From an uncultured Phocaeicola sp. (GTDB lineage: Bacteria > Bacteroidota > Bacteroidia > Bacteroidales > Bacteroidaceae), in NCBI GenBank assembly GCA_948579315.1, contig CAPAOL010000012.1:1-64000 (forward strand): a DNA stretch of 64,000 bases, in the 5' to 3' direction. Both the position numbers and the translations under genes were made by a program. Below the pieces are notes generated by a model. The model made no database searches and had not been told where the DNA came from. It saw only the letters and a program-made list of their open reading frames with translations. Shown piece by piece: positions 54,955 through 64,000 of the stretch (position 1 is its first letter; every line of letters begins with the position of its first letter).

Positions 54955-55200
54955 CTACACCTTTTCATTACCATCCTTATCTAGCATAGTAATGTCAGCA
55001 TCATCTAATGAAAATTGAAATGTGAGATACAAGCAGTCATTTATATCCTCGGTTTGTACTGAAAAAATAAAAGGAATTCTAGTAGCCACCTTTTCATAAA
55101 CTTTGCAAACTGCATGAGGCTTCTTTTGGTGATGCTCCGAAGCAAAAACTCCCAAACTCAAGGAAACTAAAAATAACATCAATAATAACTTTGCTTTCAT
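54955..55200 (-). CDS. small exported protein, probably frameshifted (DUF3244-like)
   Basis: An 81-residue protein with a signal peptide (LLLMLFLVSLSLGVFAS) resembling that of Bacteroides DUF3244 proteins, which are usually near 110 residues. The frame ends GNEKV then TAG. In the next frame the sequence runs on without interruption as GVVMDNAFEKTAVLPKCDKG and finishes QINLSF at a TAA at 54866. One additional A in the AAAA run at the break (near 54960) would join the two into about 111 residues. It is thus likely a frameshifted gene, a sequencing error or a phase-variable tract. The family link is tentative. Confidence 0.6.
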   Translation of the reverse strand: MKAKLLLMLFLVSLSLGVFASEHHQKKPHAVCKVYEKVATRIPFIFSVQTEDINDCLYLTFQFSLDDADITMLDKDGNEKV

Positions 55201-55227
55201 ACTTCTTTTTGTTTAAAAATGATGCCG

Positions 55228-55235
55228 CAAAGTTA
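55228..55235 (-). promoter_or_regulatory. -7 promoter box of the small exported protein
   Basis: On the minus strand TAACTTTG matches TAnnTTTG, 27 bases upstream of the ATG at 55200. Confidence 0.55.
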
Positions 55236-55316
55236 GAGGGAAAGGAAAGAACGTACAACTATTTGCTGTGACATAATATTTCTATAAAACACTGATAAAC
55301 AATATATTTCAGTTTA

Positions 55317-56972
55317 TCACTCTGACATTTTCTTTTTTAGACGCGATTTCCTTTGATTGAGGGCTACCGTATCCGTATGTCCGAAACATAAAGAAATGGC
55401 CAACGGAGAAATACCCGCTTCTTGCAGGCAAAGGACCAACAAGTCATCCTCCGTCAGTTGGGAGTATTGTGCTTGCAAAGGAGAAATATAATCAGCATAG
55501 ATCTCAAATACTGTTTTCTTTAGTTTTTCACGTTCTACATCTGTCATTACTTTTCGTGCCTTTTTATCCACTTCCTTTTGTTCGGATAAGGACATCACTT
55601 TTTTATATATAGGAGTCTGCCAAAACGTCCATGTGCGAAGTTCCAGCTTTTCTTGCTTCAACTGAGCAATCAATCGTTCTTTTTTATCGATTTCATCAAG
55701 ATTTTGGTTCTCTCTGTCTTGCAACAGTGCAAGAGTTAATTCATTTTCCTCTATACGTTGTTGCATCATATCCTGCTTCTCATGGGCATATTGCAATGAC
55801 TGCCGATAGAGTGCCTGCTGGTTATTTTTCTTATTTATCCAACGTTGGTAAATCAAAGCAACGACAAAGCAAATAATAACGGATACAAAGACAATCCATC
55901 TTATAATCCTTTTGGATTTTATCTGTTCATCCTTTACTCTTAATTCCGTCTGATGTTTATAGACTAAATGTTGCACTTCCGTCAATAGCTCACTGTTATC
56001 TAATGAGTCCTGAACCATAACAAACGTATCCAGATAGTGATAGGCAGACTTAAAATTTCCTAGTTCAGCCTCCATTACGGCAAGTGACCAGTAGGGTATA
56101 GAGCGAGATGGAGAAAGAAACAAACTCTTTTCTAAATAATGGCGTGCTGAATCATATTGTTCCAAATCAACATATAAATCCCCCATATTATAATAAGCAT
56201 CTGCTTTTCCATTCCCATAAGATAAATGCTGTAAAACCTTATGCGCATAAACAACAGCCGAATCGACATTTTCAAAGTGTCTATAACAAATGCTCAAATT
56301 ATGCCAAGAAGTAAGTATCATGCTTCTATCTTTAGAACGCATGGCATACTTCACAGCTTTGCGCTGATAGGTTATGGCAGAATCCTGCATATTTCTCATG
56401 CCATAAATATATCCTATATTAATATAAGCAATGGCAGTATCTTTAGCATCAAAAGAATAATGAAGAGATTGGTGCAACACCTCCAATGCCTTGTCATTCA
56501 ATTCACAATTCCCATACCACAATCCCAGCGCACTATAAATTAATCTTCTATATTTTGTATCTACCGGATAATCCTGCAATATTTCCAATGCCTTCAAATT
56601 CATCTCTATCGCTGCCTTTTCATCATCCATCTCTGCCAGCAGCCTTCCCTTATACATCAATGCCACAGCCTTCTCCCTATCATCATCTCCATAATAATCC
56701 AAGGCGAAATTCAATAAGGAATCGCAAGGCAATAAGGGTAGTTTGTTCTTGTCCGTAGCCTCAGCCAGCAACAAAGCATAGTATGCCTTGTCTACTTCCG
56801 GCAAATCCTCTAAAACAGATATATTTTTTAAAATAGTCAATGCACTGTCCGGCTTCATTTCCAACAAAGAATCTACTTGCTGTAACATCGGATTGGAAGA
56901 ATGGTGGTTACAGGCAAACAAACAGACAGCCAGCAAACTGACGAAATTTAAATATATAATAAATGAACGCAT
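55317..56972 (-). CDS. membrane-anchored TPR protein with HTH-like C-terminus (paralogue 1)
   Basis: A protein of 551 residues from the ATG at 56972, starting a lipoprotein-like signal (YLNFVSLLAVCLFAC); the longer frame to 57002 overlaps the promoter. About 300 residues of tetratricopeptide-like helices follow (AVALMYKGRLLAEMDDEKAA, AYINIGYIYGMRNMQDSAI). A transmembrane helix (IIRWIVFVSVIICFVVALIY, about 365) and a coiled coil come next. The C-terminal 50 residues (LVLCLQEAGISPLAISLCFG, then LNQRKSRLKKKM) resemble a helix-turn-helix. It could be a membrane-tethered sensor-regulator, but the signal is unknown. It is a paralogue of the next gene to the right. Confidence 0.75.
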   Translation of the reverse strand: MRSFIIYLNFVSLLAVCLFACNHHSSNPMLQQVDSLLEMKPDSALTILKNISVLEDLPEVDKAYYALLLAEATDKNKLPLLPCDSLLNFALDYYGDDDREKAVALMYKGRLLAEMDDEKAAIEMNLKALEILQDYPVDTKYRRLIYSALGLWYGNCELNDKALEVLHQSLHYSFDAKDTAIAYINIGYIYGMRNMQDSAITYQRKAVKYAMRSKDRSMILTSWHNLSICYRHFENVDSAVVYAHKVLQHLSYGNGKADAYYNMGDLYVDLEQYDSARHYLEKSLFLSPSRSIPYWSLAVMEAELGNFKSAYHYLDTFVMVQDSLDNSELLTEVQHLVYKHQTELRVKDEQIKSKRIIRWIVFVSVIICFVVALIYQRWINKKNNQQALYRQSLQYAHEKQDMMQQRIEENELTLALLQDRENQNLDEIDKKERLIAQLKQEKLELRTWTFWQTPIYKKVMSLSEQKEVDKKARKVMTDVEREKLKKTVFEIYADYISPLQAQYSQLTEDDLLVLCLQEAGISPLAISLCFGHTDTVALNQRKSRLKKKMSE

Positions 56973-57001
56973 AGTGATTTTGTCTTTTAGCTTTCTACGC
57001 A

Positions 57002-57009
57002 CAAAGATA
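57002..57009 (-). promoter_or_regulatory. -7 promoter box of TPR paralogue 1
   Basis: On the minus strand TATCTTTG matches TAnnTTTG, 29 bases upstream of the ATG at 56972. It excludes the 57002 start. Confidence 0.6.
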
Positions 57010-57080
57010 GCAAAATGCCTTTATAACCTGATATACAAACATCTATTAAAAAAACATTATGCAAATTCTGTAACACACAG

Positions 57081-58748
57081 TTATTCCATCTTACTTTTCA
57101 TACGATATTTGCGTTGCGCTACAATCTGTGCATCATTATTACCAAAGCATAAAGCGATGGCAAAAGGAGATAAATCCGCCAATTGCAGACATAGCAAAAG
57201 GACATCATCTTCGTTCAACTTGGGATACCGGGTATGCAGTTGCTCTATGTAATCAGCATAAATCTGTCCTATAATCACTCTGAGTTGGCGTTGCTCAGCA
57301 TTGGTGAGCACTGCAATACGCTCTTTGTGATGCTTTTGCTGGTTGGCCAGTTTGTCTATTTTCGTATAGAGGGCACTTTGCCGGAACAACCAGTTGCGCA
57401 ATTTCTCCTTCTCCATCTTCATGGCCTCTATAGCCCGTTCCTTCTCTTCTATTTCCTCGACACGGCTTTCTTGTTTCTGTTTCAATTCGGCTATCACCTC
57501 TTCATGTTGAGCAATATTCTGCTGCATATCCATCAGGTTCTGTTTCAGCTTCTGCAACAGATATTTATAATTGGATTGCTGTATCTTCTTGTTCTTCAGT
57601 ATCTGTTGATAAATAATCACAATGACCAGCAGCAACACCACAGCTATCATCGCAATGGTGTATATCCTCCGTTTAGCCTTGAACTGTTCTTTCCTTACTT
57701 GCGCGTCGGCATTCCAACGATAGGTCTTCTTCTCCAGTTCCGTAGCCACATTGGTGGAATAGATAGAATCTTCCAACTGGGTGCTGATTTCCAGATATTC
57801 CAAAGCTTTCTCCACATTTCCCTGCTGCTTGGCTATGGCATACAAGTCAAAGAAAGAGAGATACCGGATATGAATATCGACAGCTTCCTTGCTTCGGTTC
57901 AAATAATAAAGAGCCGAATCAAGCTGCCCGTTATTATAATAAAATTCCCCTAGATTCCAAAGACACTGCAAGCTGTCTTCTCTAAGACGACAGGCATCGT
58001 ATGCCCTTTTCAGACAAATAATAGCTATACTGTTCCGTCCTGTACGTCCGCATAAATCCCCTATATTTCCATAAAGAGAATGCAAAAGGAAACTATCAGT
58101 AGAAAGAGAAAGCTGCAAAGCGCGTTGCTGACAGATAAAAGCGGAGTCTATATTTCCATACCCGATGTAAGCTACCCCCAGGTTGCTGAGTGAACTGATG
58201 AAATGACGGTTATGCCGTGCCAGCGAATCATTATAACAAGCCTTGACATACATATCTTTGGCCTGTGCGTACAAGTTCTGTTTGCCATACAGCCCACCCA
58301 ACATATTATATACAAACCCTTTCCAATAGAATTCGCATGGATAGGCGGAAAGAATTTCAAGCGCCATACGGTAACTTTTCAAGGCATCGGCATAGTTTTC
58401 CATTTCCTGTTGCACTTTACCCTTATACAGAAGAGCTATGGCATGTTCTTTGGCTTCTTCATGATATACATGGAGAGCAAAATTCAATAATGAGTCACAA
58501 GGAAGCAGTGAATAACCATTTTTATCCGCAGCCTCAGCCAGCAGCAAAGCGTAACCGGCCTTGTCTTCCGGGCTCATACCGGTTAGGGAAGAGATGGATT
58601 TCAATAATGAAAACGCACTGTCGGAATGTTCTTCCATCAAGTATCCGGCTTGCCGCAAAGCAGGATGTTCCGTGCGCTGCAAAGTACAGGAAAGACCAAG
58701 CCAACATAGAAGGCAAACAATACCCAACTGTTTTATATAAACATACAT
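57081..58748 (-). CDS. membrane-anchored TPR protein with HTH-like C-terminus (paralogue 2)
   Basis: A 555-residue paralogue with the same plan: lipoprotein-like signal (IVCLLCWLGLSC), TPR-like helices (AIALLYKGKVQQEMENYADA, LSNLGVAYIGYGNIDSAFI), a transmembrane helix (YTIAMIAVVLLLVIVIIYQQ, about 375), a coiled coil (ELKQKQESRVEEIEEKERAI) and a C-terminal helix-turn-helix-like region (LLLCLQLADLSPFAIALCFG, then VAQRKYRMKSKM). The tandem pair probably arose by duplication. It has its own promoter box and lies 42 bases after the second beta-barrel gene. Confidence 0.75.
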   Translation of the reverse strand: MYVYIKQLGIVCLLCWLGLSCTLQRTEHPALRQAGYLMEEHSDSAFSLLKSISSLTGMSPEDKAGYALLLAEAADKNGYSLLPCDSLLNFALHVYHEEAKEHAIALLYKGKVQQEMENYADALKSYRMALEILSAYPCEFYWKGFVYNMLGGLYGKQNLYAQAKDMYVKACYNDSLARHNRHFISSLSNLGVAYIGYGNIDSAFICQQRALQLSLSTDSFLLHSLYGNIGDLCGRTGRNSIAIICLKRAYDACRLREDSLQCLWNLGEFYYNNGQLDSALYYLNRSKEAVDIHIRYLSFFDLYAIAKQQGNVEKALEYLEISTQLEDSIYSTNVATELEKKTYRWNADAQVRKEQFKAKRRIYTIAMIAVVLLLVIVIIYQQILKNKKIQQSNYKYLLQKLKQNLMDMQQNIAQHEEVIAELKQKQESRVEEIEEKERAIEAMKMEKEKLRNWLFRQSALYTKIDKLANQQKHHKERIAVLTNAEQRQLRVIIGQIYADYIEQLHTRYPKLNEDDVLLLCLQLADLSPFAIALCFGNNDAQIVAQRKYRMKSKME

Positions 58749-58774
58749 GCAACTCTATTTTTATTCTCCGGTGA

Positions 58775-58782
58775 CAAAGATA
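58775..58782 (-). promoter_or_regulatory. -7 promoter box of TPR paralogue 2
   Basis: On the minus strand TATCTTTG matches TAnnTTTG, 26 bases upstream of the ATG at 58748. Confidence 0.6.
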
Positions 58783-58790
58783 CAGAAAAC

Positions 58791-59378
58791 TCAGAACTTA
58801 TATCCTACACCGGCCGATAAACTGACACTTCGCCCGAAAGGTCTCTTACGAAGAGAACACTTACCATCGATAGTGTAAATGAAATGCTCGGATTCCAATG
58901 AAACCCCGGCCCTTCCGCCGTAAGTAAAATGATCTGGAAAATCCTGATGCCACCAGCCCAAACTAGAATGCATTCCGTTGCCATAGGCGTAATCAATGGA
59001 TTTATCCCTGCCAAACATAGCATAGGACAGATACGGTCCCGCATTGATGCGCAAATTCCATTTGTTATTCAAAGCAACATTATAAGAAGCAAGGATAGGA
59101 AGCTCCAAATTGAATTTACTAAAAAAAGAATCGGTACCAAGTCTTGTCTTGGATCTGAATTCTTCATAAGTAAATAATAATTGTGGTTGTACATACCATG
59201 AGTTTTTAACATGAACGTCATACATTCCTCCGGCATAACCGCCCAGGCTGAAGCGTGCATCCCTGGACAGAGATTTAGAAAAAAGTCCGCCTCCTACAAT
59301 ACCCCAGCTATTCTGTGCGGAAGCGGGAAGAATAAAGCAGGCTAAAAGCATGCAAAGTAGAATTTGTTTTATTTTCAT
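58791..59378 (-). CDS. outer-membrane beta-barrel protein (PorT-like)
   Basis: A 195-residue exported protein with a signal peptide (QILLCMLLACFILPASAQ) and short alternating beta strands (WGIVGGGLFSKSLSRDARFS, AGGMYDVHVKNSWYVQPQLL, YNVALNNKWNLRINAGPYLS) ending SLSAGVGYKF with a C-terminal Phe. It resembles the barrel encoded at 53948-54646 in layout but is shorter. It stands at the head of the leftward cluster with the TPR proteins. An outer-membrane location is well supported; function is unknown. Confidence 0.82.
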   Translation of the reverse strand: MKIKQILLCMLLACFILPASAQNSWGIVGGGLFSKSLSRDARFSLGGYAGGMYDVHVKNSWYVQPQLLFTYEEFRSKTRLGTDSFFSKFNLELPILASYNVALNNKWNLRINAGPYLSYAMFGRDKSIDYAYGNGMHSSLGWWHQDFPDHFTYGGRAGVSLESEHFIYTIDGKCSLRKRPFGRSVSLSAGVGYKF

Positions 59379-59584
59379 CGGGTTTGTTGCTTAAGTTTAA
59401 TAATGCAAAGTAAGGTATAAAGCCCTTTTCATGAAAATAAAACAGATAACATTTACCGCATATAAAACTTTGATAATAAACAATATAACACTATTAAAGA
59501 TAACATTCGGAGAAATTTCACTCCTATTGGGCATAGGGACAGGTCTAAAACCTGCCCCTACACAGCAAGAGAAAGAAATATCTT

Positions 59585-61564
59585 TTATTGCGTGCAATTT
59601 ATATTCCGCAACTTCCCTCTGAACCCATTCTGCACATCCCCAATCTGCCGCATGGGAAACACCAAAGTTTCCTGCATATACATCTTGTCCTTGCGTTTAT
59701 GAGTATAGTTGTAAAACTGCTTGACACGTCCTTCCAAACGTTCCGCTTTCTCACCGTTTATGTAAAGAGTAGTACCTTTGTGGTTTCCCTCTATGCGTAC
59801 CTTCGTCCATGCTCCGGCAGGCAGTGTGGCAGCGTGGAATACAAACGTATAGCCGTCACGGCTGAAAGCCAATTTTCCCTTATTTTCCCAATTAGCATAT
59901 ACGGTGGAATGAGGACCTTTAAACAAAATACCGTTGATATTTTGGTCTTTGTCCGGATTTATTTCAAATTCTACCACGTATGGATAGCCTACCTCCGGCA
60001 ACATAGTGGCAATGCTGTCCGTACCGTTCAAAGACAGTTCTTCATTCTGCCCCGGAAGGAGTACCTCACCCTGCACACGCCCCAGCAGGTTGACACCGGG
60101 AGCTTCAGGCATCTGTTTGCACAATTCCTCAAATTCCTCGTAAGAAACCATTTCATTCTTCCCTCTCCACATCTTCTCGGCCAGTACCTGAGCGGCCGGG
60201 AATGTACGGAAATGCACATCCTGTTGTGACACACCGTTACCACAATGGTCATTCCATACGGCAAACATACCTCCCAACAGTCCCGGAGTTCCTTCAGGCA
60301 ACTCTTCCTTAGGATTCACTTTACCCACACGCCATTGCTCATACAGCCATTTCGTGTCCAGGAAATCACGATAATATCCGGCAGCCGGAACAATATAAAG
60401 ATAAGCATCACACGTATTGATAATCTTATATCCGTCTTTCAAAGAAGCATTAGGATCAATCCAATCGTATGACCAGGCATTAATAGTTACATTATCCGCT
60501 TTCACCGGAGTGCTTCCTTTCAACCAGCGCAGTGCTCCCCACATACGGACATTCTTCCTGTATTTCTCTACATACTTCAGATACCGGTCTGTAAAATAGC
60601 GGAATTTCTCAGCTTCCTTGACATTGTACTCGTCTGTACCGATATGTACATCGGGACCTATGAAAACCGGTTTCTCACCAGAAAGATACTCATCCAGCAA
60701 AGAATCTACAAAACGATAGGTTTCCTCCTTGTACAAATCCAAATGATCCATTCCATATTTATCACTGCCTATCTCGGGTTTATAATGTGTAAAGGCCAAT
60801 GAATGAGCCGGAATATCAATCTCCGGAATCACATTCACACCATATTCCATGCCCAGACGTTGCAGGTCGGTGAATTCTTTCTTGGTATAAGAACCATCCT
60901 TGGCGGTCAGCCCCGGAAAACGCTCACTCTCCAGGCGGAAAGCAGCATAGGTCTTGTTCCAGTCGTTATCAAAGAACTGTACAAAACCATTGTCATTGAG
61001 ATGAATCTGGAATTCATTCAGTTTATAGAACGATAGTATTTTGACATATTGCCGCAGGAAATCCATTGTGAAGAACTTACGGCCCACATCCAGCATGAAG
61101 CCACGACTGGGATATTGCGGCCAGTCACGGGCAACTCCTTTGGGCAACTGTCCTTTTTCATTATAAAGAATCTGCAACAAACTCCGGGTTCCCCAAAAGA
61201 CTCCCTGACGAGCCGGTGCTTCAATACCGGCATAGCGTCCGGCAGTCAGCACATACCCTTCCTTTCCCAATTGTTTGTCGGGTTTCATCAATGAAAGATA
61301 AATATCATTCTTTCCCGGTTTCCCGGTCCTAATGGTGTAGTTCCAATCCAACAGATCTTTCAAGTCCTGTGCCAGCACAGTCGCCACACTTTTCAGTGCC
61401 GCCTCATCGGCAGGAGCTACAACAATACTGCCTTCAGCAGGCAATACGAGTTTTCCACTTCCCCCCTTCCACTCTTGCAGGGCGGGAATTACTTTCGGAC
61501 ATGTTTCCTTGGCCGAAACACACAGACACAAGGCCAACATCCATAAGGTTAGTAAGTGTTTCAT
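59585..61564 (-). CDS. beta-N-acetylhexosaminidase, GH20
   Basis: A 659-residue exported enzyme releasing terminal beta-linked GlcNAc or GalNAc from glycans. After a signal peptide (LLTLWMLALCLCVSA) comes a GH20b N-terminal domain (about 25-140), then the catalytic barrel with GFMLDVGRKFFTMDFLRQY, EFQIHLNDNGF and the Asp-Glu catalytic pair in HIGTDEYN. The C-terminal 150 residues resemble a concanavalin/LamG-like domain (GILFKGPHSTVYANWENKGK, TLYINGEKAERLEG). It is a single gene with a 49-base gap to mutS. Confidence 0.92.
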   Translation of the reverse strand: MKHLLTLWMLALCLCVSAKETCPKVIPALQEWKGGSGKLVLPAEGSIVVAPADEAALKSVATVLAQDLKDLLDWNYTIRTGKPGKNDIYLSLMKPDKQLGKEGYVLTAGRYAGIEAPARQGVFWGTRSLLQILYNEKGQLPKGVARDWPQYPSRGFMLDVGRKFFTMDFLRQYVKILSFYKLNEFQIHLNDNGFVQFFDNDWNKTYAAFRLESERFPGLTAKDGSYTKKEFTDLQRLGMEYGVNVIPEIDIPAHSLAFTHYKPEIGSDKYGMDHLDLYKEETYRFVDSLLDEYLSGEKPVFIGPDVHIGTDEYNVKEAEKFRYFTDRYLKYVEKYRKNVRMWGALRWLKGSTPVKADNVTINAWSYDWIDPNASLKDGYKIINTCDAYLYIVPAAGYYRDFLDTKWLYEQWRVGKVNPKEELPEGTPGLLGGMFAVWNDHCGNGVSQQDVHFRTFPAAQVLAEKMWRGKNEMVSYEEFEELCKQMPEAPGVNLLGRVQGEVLLPGQNEELSLNGTDSIATMLPEVGYPYVVEFEINPDKDQNINGILFKGPHSTVYANWENKGKLAFSRDGYTFVFHAATLPAGAWTKVRIEGNHKGTTLYINGEKAERLEGRVKQFYNYTHKRKDKMYMQETLVFPMRQIGDVQNGFRGKLRNINCTQ

Positions 61565-61613
61565 GATAATGATTAATGGTTAGTAATTAACGGTTAATGA
61601 AAAATGAAGGCAT

Positions 61614-64000
61614 TTATTTGCCTTTTACTATCTTCTTGATATCATTCAGTTTATTCAATGCTTCAAGAGGGGTCAGATTATTGACATCCAAATTCAGAAT
61701 CTCATCCCGTATCTGACTCAATACCGGATCATCCAACTGGAAGAAGCTGAGCTGCATTCCGCTCCGGCCGGACGCTATCTCAGCCGTAGGCTTGGCAATG
61801 CCCTGCTGGCGGTTGTCCGTTTCCAGTTGATGCAGAATATCATTGGCACGCTTCACGATGCTTTTCGGCATACCTGCCATCTTTGCCACATGAATACCGA
61901 AAGAATGTTCGCTGCCGCCACGTTCCAGTTTGCGCAGAAAAATCACTTTATTATCTATCTCCTTCACAGATACATTGTAATTCTTGATGCGCTTGAAAGA
62001 TTTCTCCATCTCGTTCAACTCATGATAATGGGTGGCAAACAACGTACGTGCCTTGGCTTTAGGATGCTCGTGAATATGCTCCACAATAGCCCAAGCAATG
62101 GAAATACCATCATAAGTGGAGGTTCCCCGTCCCAACTCATCAAACAGCACCAAACTGCGGCTAGAGAGGTTGTTCAAAATATTTGCCGCCTCATTCATTT
62201 CAACCATAAAGGTAGATTCGCCCACAGAAATGTTATCGCTGGCTCCCACACGGGTGAATATTTTATCCACCATACCGATCCGCGCACTTTCGGCAGGAAC
62301 AAAACTACCCATCTGCGCCAACAAGGTAATCAGCGCAGTCTGGCGTAGCAAAGCCGACTTACCCGCCATATTGGGACCGGTAATGATAATGATTTGCTGG
62401 GTTTCCGAGTCCAGAAAGACATCATTGGCAATATACTTCTCCCCTACCGGAAGCTGCTTCTCGATGACAGGATGACGGCCTTGCCTGATGTCAATCACCT
62501 CACTGTCCTCCACAACAGGACGGATATAATTGTTCTCTTTCGCCACATTGGCAAAAGCCAGCAGACAATCCAATCGGGCAATCTGACTGGCATTAATCTG
62601 AATGGCTGGAATAAACTCTGCCAAAGCGACCACCAATTCGTTATAGAGCTTTGTTTCAAGCACTAAAATCTTATCTTCGGCCCCCAAGATCTTTTCTTCG
62701 TATTCTTTCAGTTCCTGAGTAATATAGCGTTCCGCATTCACCAGCGTCTGTTTACGGATCCAGTCGGCAGGTACCTTATCCTTATGCGTGTTACGCACCT
62801 CAATATAGTAACCGAACACATTGTTATAAGCAATTTTCAAGCTGGGAATGCCGGTCAGCTCACTTTCACGTTGCTGTACTTTGAGCAGATAATCCTTGCC
62901 GGAAAAAGCTATCTGCCGCAGTTCGTCCAGTTCCGCATTCACCCCGTCTGCTATCACACCGCCTTTATTCACCAGCAAAGGAGGATCATTCTTAACCTCT
63001 TTCGCTATTTTTTCACGGATAGACAGACATAAATTCAGTTGTTCCCCAATACGGCGGAGACTCCTGTTATCCGCATTCAAACAGGCATTCTTAATCGGCT
63101 CTATGGCTTGCAAAGCTACTTTAAGTTGCACCACCTCGCGTGGAGAGATTCGTCCTACGGCAGCTTTCGAAACAATACGTTCCAAATCTCCTATCAGATG
63201 TAATTTCTCTTCTATGAACTCTTTGAAATCCGGCTCGCGGAAGAAGTATTCCACTACATCCAGACGCTCATTGACAGGCTTCTCATCTTTCAACGGAAAG
63301 ACTACCCAGCGTTTTAGCAGACGGGCTCCCATAGGGCTGATAGTGCGGTCGATCACATCCAGCAGACTGGTTCCGCCCTCATTCATGCTACCTATGAGTT
63401 CCAAGCTCCGTACCGTGAATTTATCCAGCCGCACATAACGGTCTTCCTCTATACGGGAAAGAGAAGTTATATGGCCGATCTGATAATGCTGCGTCATATT
63501 GAGGTATTGCAAAATAGCTCCCGAAGCTACAATACCATTCTTAAGGTGCTCCACCCCGAAACCTTTTAAGTTCTTGGTCTCAAAGTGCTTCAACAGCTTC
63601 TCGCGTGAGGAACTTTCATTAAACACCCAGTCATCCAACTCAAAAGTAAAGAACTTGCTTCCGAAATTTCCTTCAAACATTCCCCGTTTACCACGTTCGA
63701 AAAGCACCTCTTTGGGGGCGAAATTATTTAACAACTTGTCTATATAGTCAAAAGGCCCCTCTGCGGTAAGGAACTCACCGGTAGAGATATCAAGGAAGGC
63801 CACACCACAACTGGCTTTCCCAAAATGAACGGCAGCCAGAAAATTATTTTCTTTGTAAGAAAGAACATTGTCATTGATGGCTACACCCGGAGTCACCAAT
63901 TCGGTGATACCGCGCTTTACCAGTTTCTTGGTCATCTTGGGATCTTCCAATTGGTCACAAATGGCCACCCGCTTGCCGGCACGTACCAGTTTGGGCAAAT
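61614..64000 (-). CDS. mutS: DNA mismatch repair protein MutS (5' end outside window)
   Basis: The C-terminal 794 or more residues of MutS; the gene enters from the right edge, and the N-terminal mismatch-binding residues with the Phe-x-Glu motif lie beyond the window. Visible are the end of domain I ([19 protein letters not shown]), the connector and lever regions, and the ATPase with Walker [14 protein letters not shown], Walker [17 protein letters not shown] and [10 protein letters not shown]. Near the C-terminus [10 protein letters not shown] looks like a sliding-clamp binding motif. It lies upstream of the GH20 gene on the same strand. Confidence 0.97.
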   Translation of the reverse strand, partial: LPKLVRAGKRVAICDQLEDPKMTKKLVKRGITELVTPGVAINDNVLSYKENNFLAAVHFGKASCGVAFLDISTGEFLTAEGPFDYIDKLLNNFAPKEVLFERGKRGMFEGNFGSKFFTFELDDWVFNESSSREKLLKHFETKNLKGFGVEHLKNGIVASGAILQYLNMTQHYQIGHITSLSRIEEDRYVRLDKFTVRSLELIGSMNEGGTSLLDVIDRTISPMGARLLKRWVVFPLKDEKPVNERLDVVEYFFREPDFKEFIEEKLHLIGDLERIVSKAAVGRISPREVVQLKVALQAIEPIKNACLNADNRSLRRIGEQLNLCLSIREKIAKEVKNDPPLLVNKGGVIADGVNAELDELRQIAFSGKDYLLKVQQRESELTGIPSLKIAYNNVFGYYIEVRNTHKDKVPADWIRKQTLVNAERYITQELKEYEEKILGAEDKILVLETKLYNELVVALAEFIPAIQINASQIARLDCLLAFANVAKENNYIRPVVEDSEVIDIRQGRHPVIEKQLPVGEKYIANDVFLDSETQQIIIITGPNMAGKSALLRQTALITLLAQMGSFVPAESARIGMVDKIFTRVGASDNISVGESTFMVEMNEAANILNNLSSRSLVLFDELGRGTSTYDGISIAWAIVEHIHEHPKAKARTLFATHYHELNEMEKSFKRIKNYNVSVKEIDNKVIFLRKLERGGSEHSFGIHVAKMAGMPKSIVKRANDILHQLETDNRQQGIAKPTAEIASGRSGMQLSFFQLDDPVLSQIRDEILNLDVNNLTPLEALNKLNDIKKIVKGK

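Overview
The window is a chromosomal segment from a member of the Bacteroidales, most likely Phocaeicola or Bacteroides of the human gut. The grounds are the recurrent promoter box TAnnTTTG a short way upstream of most genes, AT-rich leaders without Shine-Dalgarno sequences, fimbrillin-type and DUF3575/DUF5119 proteins, secreted lipoprotein glycosidases (GH29, GH20), a fumarate reductase operon with a di-heme-type cytochrome b, and typical Bacteroidales housekeeping gene sequences. Species was not determined. Most of the window is ordinary core genome; no tRNA, rRNA, CRISPR array or insertion sequence was recognised.

Layout. 0.3-4.8 kb: tRNA-dihydrouridine synthase, an acyl-CoA thioesterase overlapping dprA, and an alpha-L-fucosidase facing them across a large imperfect palindrome. 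5.3-8.7 kb: a three-gene fimbria-like locus (DUF3575, DUF5119 lipoprotein, fimbrillin), followed by an AraC-type regulator with an N-terminal cysteine cluster. 10.1-13.6 kb: fumarate reductase/succinate dehydrogenase operon with a clear promoter and terminator. 13.8-20.7 kb: PAP2 phosphatase, then leftward genes for an S41 protease, coaD, parE, a GNAT protein and a sodium/calcium exchanger. 20.7-24.5 kb: a TonB-dependent receptor followed by an acid-phosphatase-like metallophosphoesterase.

25-31 kb is the most unusual region. A large BT1927-like surface lipoprotein gene lies behind a short AraC-type regulator. Upstream of the regulator are 22-bp perfect inverted repeats (29246-29267 and 29428-29449) bracketing a promoter that, in the orientation shown, points away from the regulator. 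A tyrosine recombinase gene follows. This reads as a phase-variable ON/OFF switch, captured in the OFF state.

31-45 kb: two L,D-transpeptidases, a dinD-like gene that seems to have lost its start, a SpmA/SpmB-type membrane protein, ybeY, an NfeD/flotillin pair, mnmG, apt, uvrC, dtd, a MazG-like gene and deoC with a histidine-rich N-terminus. Between mnmG and apt is a perfect 16-bp parS site (40513-40528), suggesting ParB loading and proximity to the replication origin. Between apt and uvrC are tandem 23-bp repeats.

45-64 kb: a polyprenyl diphosphate synthase convergent with deoC across a 29-bp perfect hairpin, polA with a likely sliding-clamp motif in its linker, a DUF3836 gene, ychF, a ketopantoate-reductase-like gene, lgt, a chloramphenicol-acetyltransferase-like gene, and a leftward cluster of two beta-barrel proteins, a small exported protein that looks frameshifted, and two paralogous membrane-anchored TPR proteins with a DNA-binding-like C-terminus. 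The window ends with a GH20 hexosaminidase and the 3' part of mutS.
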